This document shows positions 47,034 through 55,742 of a stretch of 64,000 bases of DNA, piece by piece. The notes under the pieces were generated by a model. That model made no database searches and was not told where the DNA came from. It worked only from the letters and a program-made list of their open reading frames with translations. Numbering within the stretch: position 1 is the stretch's first letter; each line of letters begins with the position of its first letter. The DNA is from DATMNR01 sp963702765 (lineage in GTDB: Bacteria; Chloroflexota; Ktedonobacteria; Ktedonobacterales; Ktedonobacteraceae). The stretch is from contig CAVPEB010000014.1 of the NCBI GenBank assembly GCA_963702765.1, positions 1-64,000 on the forward strand, in the 5' to 3' direction. The translations under genes were made by a program, and so were the position numbers.

Positions 47034-47777
47034 ATGGCCCGTGACGCAACAAATATGCCTTTTGAACGATCCACATCCTACAGGAATGACGACTCAAACG
47101 AACAAACAAATGGCACCGATCGACCATTTGATACATCGCTCAAGATAGAGAATATGCTCCTCGAAGAGTTCAACTACGCGAGTGTGACGGCATATCAAGC
47201 CATGGAGGATCGAGCGCGTATCTCCAGTTTCTATTACATCCTGCTCGGAGTTCTGGTGTCCGGTCTGGCAGCGGTGTATCAATTCAGCGGGGGCACGCGC
47301 ACTATTCCACAGGCCTTAGTCGCTCTATTGCTTTTCATTGGCGCTTTCATCAGCATCTGCTTTTTCGTTACTCTCATTCGCCTGAGACAGGCATATAAAG
47401 AGAGCCTTCTCACCATGAATGTGATCAAAGAGTACTATATAGATCAATTTAAACAGCAGATGCCGACGATTGAAAAGGCCTTCCGCTGGCGGCTTACAAC
47501 AATGCCTAAGGGCGAACGTATCGGCAGTGTCACTTTTATGATTGCTACCCTGAATGCTTTTATTGGCAGTCTCTGTCTTGCTGGAGCAGTGTTCTTCATT
47601 ACTGAGCAAACGCTTTCTAATACATGGGCATCCATCGTGGCGGGAGCAGTATTCATCTTAGCCGTGTCTGCGCATATTTACTACTATCGTTATTCTCTCA
47701 GCAAGGAAAATGATACAAAAACCATAAATGAGCAGGTAGAGGTTTTGGAGACTGCATTCAATAAGGGTGATGAATAG
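47034..47777 (+). CDS. Hypothetical four-TM membrane protein
   Basis: A 247-residue protein that I cannot place firmly. A polar N-terminus of about 40 residues is followed by an amphipathic helix (NMLLEEFNYASVTAYQAMEDRAR), a TM pair (SFYYILLGVLVSGLAAVYQF and ALVALLLFIGAFISICFFV), a cytosolic helix-rich linker and a second TM pair (FMIATLNAFIGSLCLAGAVF and WASIVAGAVFILAVSAHIYYY), ending in a charged helix. The helix-TM-TM pattern is reminiscent of SLATT-type 2TM effectors, but this is only shape similarity. ATG 47034 has GGAGGGG upstream. It lies next to the RHS pseudogene start, divergent from it. Confidence 0.75.
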   Translation: MARDATNMPFERSTSYRNDDSNEQTNGTDRPFDTSLKIENMLLEEFNYASVTAYQAMEDRARISSFYYILLGVLVSGLAAVYQFSGGTRTIPQALVALLLFIGAFISICFFVTLIRLRQAYKESLLTMNVIKEYYIDQFKQQMPTIEKAFRWRLTTMPKGERIGSVTFMIATLNAFIGSLCLAGAVFFITEQTLSNTWASIVAGAVFILAVSAHIYYYRYSLSKENDTKTINEQVEVLETAFNKGDE

Positions 47778-47836
47778 TTTTCATTTCTTTTGCTTACATT
47801 TGTGGCGTGTTGGCCAGGCTCGTCGTACCGCGCGAT

Positions 47837-47934
47837 AGATCCTTCGCTTCTCTCAGGATGACAATTCAGGCTTGTGGGGAGTAGGCAAGGTTCATGGTTC
47901 TGCGCGGTAGATCCTTCGCTTCTCTCAGGATGAC
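47837..47934. repeat. REP-like unit, two direct copies
   Basis: TAGATCCTTCGCTTCTCTCA followed by GGATGACA occurs at 47837-47863 and 47908-47934, a variant of the unit at 10.3 and 15.4 kb. A third, shortened GGATGACA occurs at 47943. It lies between the ends of two convergent genes. Confidence 0.8.
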
Positions 47935-47980
47935 ATTTTAGCAGGATGACAAATTGGCGGGATGACGCACCAGGCAATTA

Positions 47981-49249
47981 TCATCTTCTTCTACTTTTGC
48001 TAACCGATTTGGTTGAGAAGGTGAATTTTAGTCCCTGTCTCTCCATAAAAGTCTGGAACAGGCCGTAAAACTCGGCTCGATCTTGCATGGTAATTACGGC
48101 TACTGCATCGGCAGCTTCAATGGCATAGGGATAGCCCTGTCCAGCAATGACTTCAGCACGGACTGCGTCAAGGACAGGTTCGAGTATTCCGTCATCCAGC
48201 ATCCAGCGGGGGAACTCCAGGCGGGCAGGCGGGCGCGTTGAGGTTGTTTGCACATAACAGAACGCTACTTGCTCACGATAGGATCCATAACCTTCCAGTA
48301 TGTCGCCACGAGCGCAGATCATGGCGGGCGTGCGATCTCCCCAACGCAGTTGACCCTGCCATAATAACGCGTCATGGATATTTTTTGTTTCGCGCAGTAC
48401 AGGCTGGCGCTCTATAGAATCCAGGCGGCGAAGCATGGTAATCATGTCGCGTGCATAGCTTGTGTCTATGTAACCGATGAGCGGCACGCGTTGTTGCTCG
48501 GAGGTTTGTAAGAGCGAGATGGCGGAAGCAATATAACGTTCCCTGTAGGGACTGGGCATCGTCAAAGCGAATGAAACGACGAGGGAACCATCGAAAAAGA
48601 CTATAGGGCTGTGGGAGGGATCACCCTCACGGCGCTGCTGACCATGCTGTTCCATCTGATTGCAAAGTGTCTCTACTTCTAACATGTAGCGGCGAAGCGT
48701 CACCTGCATTTCGGAATAGGGATAGCTATCGGGGTCTTTATTCTCGGTGAGAGACTCTTCCATGATTTCATCAGGGGAAAGCACCTCCAAGCGAACATCT
48801 TTTGTGTACGGACGCCCCTGAGCATGGGGATTGGCAAACAGGCCGACCTGGATCAACGCCACTGGAATAGAGGCATCACGCCAGGGCTGTAGCTGGCTGC
48901 CATCGACGGCAATTGTGGTTATGCCTTCTATACATTCGGCCCATTGGCGAGATTGTTCGTGGTTCTCAAACTCAATGCCAAAGGGAAATTTTGGGGCATG
49001 ATAATTGCCTTGCGCGGCATGAACCAGCCAGCGGTCGTATTCCATAGTGGGGCGCGCACCCGCTGATGGCGCACCAGTAGTGTCGGGTGGGAGCCGGTTG
49101 TCTAATGCCGTGCTTGAAGCATAGCAATTGTACAACGTTTCGAGAGCGTGACGATATGCTTGCAATTGATCGATAAATGAAGCATCGAAAGCGTTGAATT
49201 GGCCGCGTTTAAGGTTTAAAGCAGCCTGAAGTTTGCCTTTATGAAGCAT
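47981..49249 (-). CDS. nurA: NurA-domain nuclease
   Basis: A 422-residue NurA nuclease. The acidic active-site strands ITTIAVDGSQLQPW (about residue 111) and VFFDGSLVVSFAL (about 215) are clear, with a later Asp/His region (YIDTSYARDMI, GYPYAIEAADAVAVI). NurA is a 5'-3' exonuclease that works with the HerA translocase and Rad50-Mre11 in DNA end resection. ATG 49249, with AGGA 8 nt upstream, is preferred to GTG 49255. Its start overlaps the end of rad50 by about 10 nt, so translation is coupled. HerA and Mre11 are not encoded in the window, so the set is incomplete locally. Confidence 0.88.
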   Translation of the reverse strand: MLHKGKLQAALNLKRGQFNAFDASFIDQLQAYRHALETLYNCYASSTALDNRLPPDTTGAPSAGARPTMEYDRWLVHAAQGNYHAPKFPFGIEFENHEQSRQWAECIEGITTIAVDGSQLQPWRDASIPVALIQVGLFANPHAQGRPYTKDVRLEVLSPDEIMEESLTENKDPDSYPYSEMQVTLRRYMLEVETLCNQMEQHGQQRREGDPSHSPIVFFDGSLVVSFALTMPSPYRERYIASAISLLQTSEQQRVPLIGYIDTSYARDMITMLRRLDSIERQPVLRETKNIHDALLWQGQLRWGDRTPAMICARGDILEGYGSYREQVAFCYVQTTSTRPPARLEFPRWMLDDGILEPVLDAVRAEVIAGQGYPYAIEAADAVAVITMQDRAEFYGLFQTFMERQGLKFTFSTKSVSKSRRR

Positions 49250-52200
49250 GCACACGTTCCTGTTCTTCCACTATCATTCCATCGTCCTCGGTTATGATAG
49301 AGGTTTTGTTATCCAATTTACGCAGTCGGATGATGCTATCAAGCCCTTGCTCAAAGGTATCGTCGTGGCTGATGACAAACAATTGATCGAAGCCACGCAC
49401 GCGTCGGATTTGCTCCGCCAGGTTGGTGCGGCGGAGTTCATCCATATTTTGAGTCGGCTCGTCAAAGAAGGCGATATTCAACGTAGAGAGCTTCTTAAGC
49501 AGGGCGAGGCGTACCGACAGTGCCGCGCTCATCTGCTCACCTCCACTCAATTGTGCAAAGGTGCGGTCGACTCCCTGGCGATGCAGGATGATTTCGTAAT
49601 CATTTTGCCAGGAAAGTTGGGCGCTGCGATCACCCATGATCTCGCCAAAGATGCGATTGGCTTCAATTGAGATATCATTCATCATTGCTTTCAATACATG
49701 TGGGGCAGCTTCTTTGATCAATTTGCGGAACTGCTCCAACATTTTGTATAGCTCTTCAAGCGTGCTTTTTTCCTTTTCAGCTACTTTCAGCTCTTCTAGC
49801 AGTAGTTCGGCGAGTTCTATCCTTTGCTCGAGGTTGTTGATTTCTGCCTGTAGTTTTTGCATTTCCGCGGCTAACCCGGCTAATTCACCCGTGAGCCTGT
49901 TGATTTCAAGTTCCAACTCGACAAGTTCCTGTTCGTTGAATATATCCCGCGCTTCCTGGTATGCCCGTTCGGCAGCGTAGCAAGGCCTGTTTTGCTTGCT
50001 CAGCTTTTTGAAGCGCCCGATTGTACATTTGCGTGCGCTCGGGGAGCATCTTCGCGGTATCTATATTTTTAAGATAGGTCGAGTAGCTTGCTCCACAATC
50101 TTGTTGAATAGATTCCTGCTGGACAATTTGCACATCGAGATCAGCGTAGCGGTTCAAGTGCTGTTCCAATTGTGCTAGCTGCTCTTCTATCTCTTGAGCT
50201 TTTCGCTGTTCAGCTTGCATTTGTTGCTGATAGGTAGATTCTTTCTGAATGGTATCCTGTTGTGTCTTACTTAGCGAGCGAGGATCATTGAGCACTTGTA
50301 ATTTCTGATTGACGTCTTTCAGTTCATCTCCGCTTTTAGATAGCTCGTCAGCCTGTTGTTGACGCTGCAACAAATCGATTCCAGACTGCTCAATCTGTGT
50401 TTGCAAATGCTGCATTTGTGTCCGGAAACCTTCAAGTTCGCGAACCCTCTGATCTGCTTTTTCGCTTTCATCGCGCTCAGATCTGGCCTGGACTATTTGC
50501 TGATCGAGATTTTTCAGCTCCTCAAGATCCAGCCCTAAATCCGATATTTCACGTTCCAGACGAGTAATATCTTGTGTCACTGCTTTTAGACGCTCAACTT
50601 GAGCATCACGGCTCTCAATATACTGCCCCAGTTTATTCAATCCATCTGCAAATTTTCCAACAAATGAAATGCGGTCGTTCACGGCAGTTAGTTGCAAGCT
50701 GAGACTAGCAAATTGTTTCCGCTCTTGAGCGAGTTTCCCATCAAAGTAGGATTCCAGGCTAACAATGCCATCCTGTTTGATATTCAAGCATGGCTGATGT
50801 AGTAATGGACACTGACCACCCGCGGAAAGCTTTCGCGACCTTACAAAGCCTTCAATATTCCCCTCAAGACGGTGTTGTTGCGCAGAGAGTTGCTCGTGCT
50901 GAATTTGTAAAGTTGTTAGCTCTTCAGCTTCCTGACGGTGTTCTTCAATTTTAGTGATCACATCATCGGCTTTACGCAGGTAGTTTGTGATTTTCTCGCG
51001 ATCAGCATTCTTCTCTTGTAATTGCTTGCGTTTTTCCTCAAATTGCAACCGCTTTGTACTTCGTTCGCTTGTTCTAGATTGTAGATGAGCTAACCTCTCG
51101 ACACGTGCTGTCAGGAGTCCTGCCACATTTTGCAGTGGTTCAATCACGTCTATTCGTTGCTTGATATCTCTCTGCTGCTGCAAGAATTTTGCTCCCTGTT
51201 GCTGCATGCGCTGTATTTCCTTGAGCAGCCTTTCATATTCATTAACCTGAAGAGTAAGGATATCCCTTCTCTTTTCTAATTGATGCTGCTGTTCTACAAG
51301 CGGCAATAACTCCACCAGTCGTTGATGGGCAGCAGCTACATCCTGGAGCCTTCCGCTCAGGTTCTCAATATTCGCCCGGTGCGTTGCTAGGGTTGTTTGC
51401 AATTTTGAGTGTTGTTGCCGCAATGTATTGCGTTGCTGTTCATCTGCGCGGAGGCGTTTTAAAGACTGCGTTGCCTGCAAGTAGCGTTCGTAATCAGCCT
51501 GACTCTCTTGTATAGCTTGGCTGGCTATACGAGCTTCACTCACTTGATTCTGTCTGTCCATAAGCATTTCTTGAGAGGTTGTATGAATTGTTCTTTTTTG
51601 ATGGAGTTGCGATTGGCACTCATTGAGGTGATCACGCTGTTGTTTCAGCAATTCAGCGCGTTCTTTGCATACCGTCAACCGCCGGGCGCTTTGCGCATTT
51701 TGTTCTTTTTTCTGCTGGTCTTCCAGGCGTGAACTTTTCAGGCTTGCCCGCCACTCATCCAGGTCGCGCGTTTCAATTTCAAGGCGTTGGATTTCACTTT
51801 TTTGTGTTTGAATCTGCTCCTGATATACTTTCGAGGTATCTAACAGGTAATCTGCAGCAGTTTTGTAGTCTTCGATTTGGAGCAGAGCATCGAATGTCTG
51901 CTTGCGTTTACTGGCAGTTTCGAGAAAAATAGAGGTAAAGGTTCCTTGAGGTACACCTAACGCATCACGGAAAAGCACATCGAGTGGCCGCTCGCGATCG
52001 ATGCCAAATAGCTCGTGGAGCTTATCCAGCACATCGGTGCGTTGTTCGACGCGCAGGTCTGCTTCGCGATCAAATACGACCCATTTCGCGCCTGTTCCGC
52101 AACGCCGTTCGACTTCGTAGGGACGATCATCACCGCCAATGAGATGGACAACGACACGCCCGTATTTTTCGCCTTCGCGCACAAATTGCGACTGGTTATA

Positions 52201-52356
52201 GGAGAGATGGTCGAAGAGCGCAAATCCAATGGATTCGACGATGGTTGTTTTACCGGAACCATTTGGACCATGGATAGCAGTCGTGCCTCGTCGAAAATCT
52301 ACAGAGACATTACGATAACTTTTGATATTCTCTAATTCGATGCATGTAATGAGCAT
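49239..52356 (-). pseudogene. Rad50/SbcC-type SMC-family ATPase, frameshifted
   Basis: The N-terminal ATPase half (LENIKSYRNVSVDFRRGTTAI, Walker A GPNGSGKTT) and two long coiled coils flank a hook-like CPLLHQPC (spacing longer than the classic CxxC). The C-terminal half has the signature LSGGEQMSAALSVRLAL, Walker B IAFFDEPTQNMD and VISHDD. The first frame stops at 49906 after AEQAKQALLR; the other frame continues YAAERAYQEARDIFNEQELV. One extra base near 49988 breaks it. Repaired length is about 1,045 residues, normal. ATG 52356 (MLITCIELENI) is chosen over 52377. The protein tethers and processes DNA ends. As a gene rarely lost, it may be a read error. Confidence 0.88.
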
Positions 52357-52508
52357 AATGATGCGCCTTCCCAACAACTGTGAAATACTATTCTCCCACT
52401 TTCTAGTTCTTGCACGAACCTGGGAAAGTGGAAATGCACAGGCGCATTATAACATGTGTTCTTTATGCAATATAGAGTCTTGGACAGGAGATATTAACAT
52501 TTGAGGCG

Positions 52509-53366
52509 TTATACTACTTCCGCCTGATCTTGAGAATCCTGCTGCTCGTATAGCTCTCTCTCTTTAGCCTGTTGTTCTGCTTCCTGTTGCAGCATCCAGC
52601 GAATGAAGAGGACACTCATAATAACGATGTAAAAAATACTCACCGGTACCCACATGATAAGTCCGCCCAATTGCTGATCAGTGGCCGCTGAGATACCCCA
52701 GATTCGAGGTGCGGCAATATATGGAGCATACAGAGGAGGACTGAATGTCAAACCTGCTCCAAGTAAAACCGATGGCATACCACTGAAGAAGAGGTAGAGT
52801 ATCTGACCTCCAATGGGGAGAGATGGCTGGTCTTTTGATGGGCTAAAGATCGGCCACCAGTAACAAAGAGCAAAGAAAATAAACGTCAGGTGTTCCAGAA
52901 TATGGATCGTTTGATTCTCAAGCGTTGCATTGTAAAGAGGCGGGGCATGCCAGAGCCAGAAGTCAACGTTAAAAAGGACAAAAGCTACAACAGGGTAGGT
53001 CAATATCTTTGCAATTTGAAAAATAACCCTGCTTTTAAATGCCTGCTTTACTATCCAATCAGGGGTACCAAGTAATAACAATGGTGGGCCAATGATGGTC
53101 AGGCAGAGATGTTGTACCATATGCGCGCTAAATAAGTAAGAATCGCCAAGTTCATCCAGGGGCGAGACGAGAGCCAGAAACATGATCAGCATGCCTGAAA
53201 GAAAAGCGATGGTCTGGCCTGTTCTTACTGGCTCTTCGGGGAAATGGCGTTTTCGATACGGGCCAATTGCATAAAGATACAGACCTGTTATGAGTGCTGT
53301 GCCTATAAGGATTGATGGCTCGAGGTTCCACTGAGTAAGCCAGAAATCGAGTCCAATATTTACCAT
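52509..53366 (-). CDS. ctaG: Cytochrome c oxidase assembly protein, CtaG (caa3-type)
   Basis: A 285-residue membrane protein with about seven TM helices and the caa3-CtaG pattern: MLIMFLALVSPLDELGDSYLFSAHMVQHLCL with the conserved Asp and His residues, PPLLLLGTPDW, FVLFNVDFWLWHAPPLYNATLEN, and HILEHLTFIFFALCYWWPIF. It is predicted to deliver copper to the CuB centre of heme-copper oxidase. ATG 53366 with AAGG upstream is preferred. It is divergent from the secreted-protein gene at 53628 and lies near CtaA-CtaB and SCO1 genes, which supports an oxidase-assembly role. Confidence 0.9.
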   Translation of the reverse strand: MVNIGLDFWLTQWNLEPSILIGTALITGLYLYAIGPYRKRHFPEEPVRTGQTIAFLSGMLIMFLALVSPLDELGDSYLFSAHMVQHLCLTIIGPPLLLLGTPDWIVKQAFKSRVIFQIAKILTYPVVAFVLFNVDFWLWHAPPLYNATLENQTIHILEHLTFIFFALCYWWPIFSPSKDQPSLPIGGQILYLFFSGMPSVLLGAGLTFSPPLYAPYIAAPRIWGISAATDQQLGGLIMWVPVSIFYIVIMSVLFIRWMLQQEAEQQAKERELYEQQDSQDQAEVV

Positions 53367-53627
53367 ATTGCTGACCTTTCGCGCGAACAAGTCTTCAGTT
53401 ACATACTATAGCAAGGGTCAAGAGAGGCTACAAGATGAATCAAGTTCATCTTGTTCATTTCAACACAGAAATTATGCCTAGATCAAATGTATGCATTCTT
53501 TTGATCTTTCGTATCAAAAAGTCTTTTTGAGAGATTTAACGACTATAATTAGCGATTGGACATAAGTATTGGAAAATTTTAAGTTGTTGTATACAACAAT
53601 CCATTCTTTTCAAAATACGGGGGGATC

Positions 53628-55490
53628 ATGAAACTGCACAAAAAATCGATATTTGCTCTAGGTCTCTTATTCATAGTCATGTTTCCGCTCATCTTTCTTG
53701 CCAGGGAAGGAACTGGTACAGCGCGAGCGGACGCAACTATCCATCATTATCTCTACGTTTTCCCAGACCAAACTTTGTATGTCTACGATATGGACAACAA
53801 CTTTCAGCTTATACAGCAAATCAGCTTGCCCATGACGAGTGGTGGCAGAGGTATTATTGCCGACCCAGCGGGCGGTTTCCTCTATCTGAGCTATCATGGT
53901 GATGGTGGAATCCATGGCAACGGTTCTCTCCTCAAATATGATCTCATCCACAACCAGATTGTCTGGACGCAAAATTACTCCTTTGGCATCGATAGTGGTG
54001 CTATTACACCAGATGGCTCTACAATATATATGCCGGATGGAGAGGCTGCTTATGATGGAACCTGGCACATAATCAATACTAGCAATGGCAGTGTCAAAGG
54101 CACAATTTTCACCGCCACAGGGAATGCCGCTCATAATACCATTGTGGGTTTCTCAGGGCAGCATGTCTACCTTGGTGGGCTTAATAATCCCACCTTTTTC
54201 GTGGCGAGCACAGCCACGAACAAAGTCAGCGAGACTATTGGCCCACTGGTAGGAGGCGTGAGGCCGTTTACTATCAATGGATCAGAGTCACTTGTATTTA
54301 CGACACATACAGGCTTTCTTGGCTTTCAGGTTAGTAATCTAAACACAGGAAAGATCCTGTACACTGTCCCTGTAAAAAGTTTTACAGCACCAGCGGGATC
54401 AACATCGGCGCATGGCATCAGTATCTCACCCGATGAGAAAGAACTCTACCTGATCGATACACCGAATAGCTATGTGCATGTCTTCAATATCAGTGGACTT
54501 CCCACTAATGCCCCAACACAAGTAGCCAACATCCAACTAAATCCAGCTATGGGTGGCACGGAAAGTCCTTGTATCTATGATTGTGGGAAAGAGGGTTGGT
54601 TGTCCCATATTGCCGATGGACGTTACGCGATAGTAGGTGATTCAGGCGATGTTATCGATACGACTACGCGCACCATCGCCTACTATCTTCCATCTGTCAG
54701 TAATACTCGCAAATTCCTTGAGATCGACTGGCAAAATGGACACCCCATCTTCACAACTTCTCGTACAGGATTGGGATATGTTGGCATACCTGCGGGAATA
54801 CCTACTCCAACGCCGCTAAATCCACCAAATTTGACGCCTACACCGACTGTGAGTGTTACTACAAGCCCAACGGTAACCGTGTCTCCGTCTCCGTCCATTA
54901 CACCTTCACCAACTCCAGGAACGGTTCTGGCGCAAGACACATTTCAACGTGCTAATCAACAGTTCTGGGGTACAGCTTCTGATGGACAGACCTGGGGTGG
55001 AGATGCCAATACGCAAAAATCATTCTCTATCAACAACAACGTGGGACAAATCGCCAATGGTAGCGGTCCCTATAATGCAGTACTGGGACCTGTGGTTACC
55101 GATTCGGAGGTGTTCTTCACTGGCTCAGCAAGCAGTTTCACAAATAATAACCTGGGTGCGGTCTTGCATTGGCAAGATACAAACAACTGGTACAAAGCCT
55201 ACATTAACGGCACTCAACTGGTGTTGCAGAAAAAAGTGAAAGGTACCTCAACGACCTTAAGTACAGCTGCATTCGTTGCTACAGCAAATACTGCTTACAA
55301 TTTACGCTTCCGCATCGTCGGAACAACGCTTTATGTAAAAGCCTGGGCAACTACCACGGCGGAGCCAACAGCATGGACTATCACCACAATGGATAGTTCC
55401 TTAAGCAATGGGCAGTGCGGTCTCCGCATTCAAGTACTCTCATCAACTTCTGCCAGTATTACCTTCTTCCAGGCAATCAACCCTGACTAA
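53628..55490 (+). CDS. Secreted beta-propeller protein with Pro/Thr linker and lectin-like C-terminal domain
   Basis: A 620-residue exported protein. A Lys-rich start and hydrophobic helix (IFALGLLFIVMFPLIFLA) form a signal peptide, probably cut after AREGTGTARA. Residues 35-385 are seven-odd beta-propeller repeats of the YncE type (AITPDGSTIYMPDGE, GISISPDEKELYLIDTPN). A Pro/Thr/Ser linker (about 388-430) follows, then a C-terminal beta-sandwich of about 190 residues (DTFQRANQQFWGTASDGQTW) resembling LamG or concanavalin-like domains. It probably sits on the cell surface and binds carbohydrate or another polymer. A possible promoter TATAAT is at 53544. A hairpin terminator follows at 55529. 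The next gene is the heme-synthesis fusion, apparently unrelated. Confidence 0.82.
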   Translation: MKLHKKSIFALGLLFIVMFPLIFLAREGTGTARADATIHHYLYVFPDQTLYVYDMDNNFQLIQQISLPMTSGGRGIIADPAGGFLYLSYHGDGGIHGNGSLLKYDLIHNQIVWTQNYSFGIDSGAITPDGSTIYMPDGEAAYDGTWHIINTSNGSVKGTIFTATGNAAHNTIVGFSGQHVYLGGLNNPTFFVASTATNKVSETIGPLVGGVRPFTINGSESLVFTTHTGFLGFQVSNLNTGKILYTVPVKSFTAPAGSTSAHGISISPDEKELYLIDTPNSYVHVFNISGLPTNAPTQVANIQLNPAMGGTESPCIYDCGKEGWLSHIADGRYAIVGDSGDVIDTTTRTIAYYLPSVSNTRKFLEIDWQNGHPIFTTSRTGLGYVGIPAGIPTPTPLNPPNLTPTPTVSVTTSPTVTVSPSPSITPSPTPGTVLAQDTFQRANQQFWGTASDGQTWGGDANTQKSFSINNNVGQIANGSGPYNAVLGPVVTDSEVFFTGSASSFTNNNLGAVLHWQDTNNWYKAYINGTQLVLQKKVKGTSTTLSTAAFVATANTAYNLRFRIVGTTLYVKAWATTTAEPTAWTITTMDSSLSNGQCGLRIQVLSSTSASITFFQAINPD

Positions 55491-55528
55491 GGCAGGCTAG
55501 AGCGTAGAGTTTCAAGCGTAAGTACAAT

Positions 55529-55567
55529 GACGCCAGGTATAGTGTAAATATTTCACTACCTGGCGTC
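55529..55567 (+). terminator. Hairpin after the secreted-protein gene
   Basis: GACGCCAGGTA (55529-55539) and TACCTGGCGTC (55557-55567) pair perfectly, with extra inner pairing. It is followed by TATCTTG, a weak T-run. The remainder of 55491-55742 shows nothing else. Confidence 0.65.
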
Positions 55568-55742
55568 TATCTTGTGCCAATTACCAGATTGGATACCTCT
55601 CCCCTCAAATGATTACCAGTTCCTTCTATTGACTATTCAGTTAATTGTAAGGCACACCTGATGCTTTGCAAGGATGGTAACAGGATTGTCCTTGACAATA
55701 GAATGAGTCATATACTCTCTATCACAAAGGATAGTACCTCCT

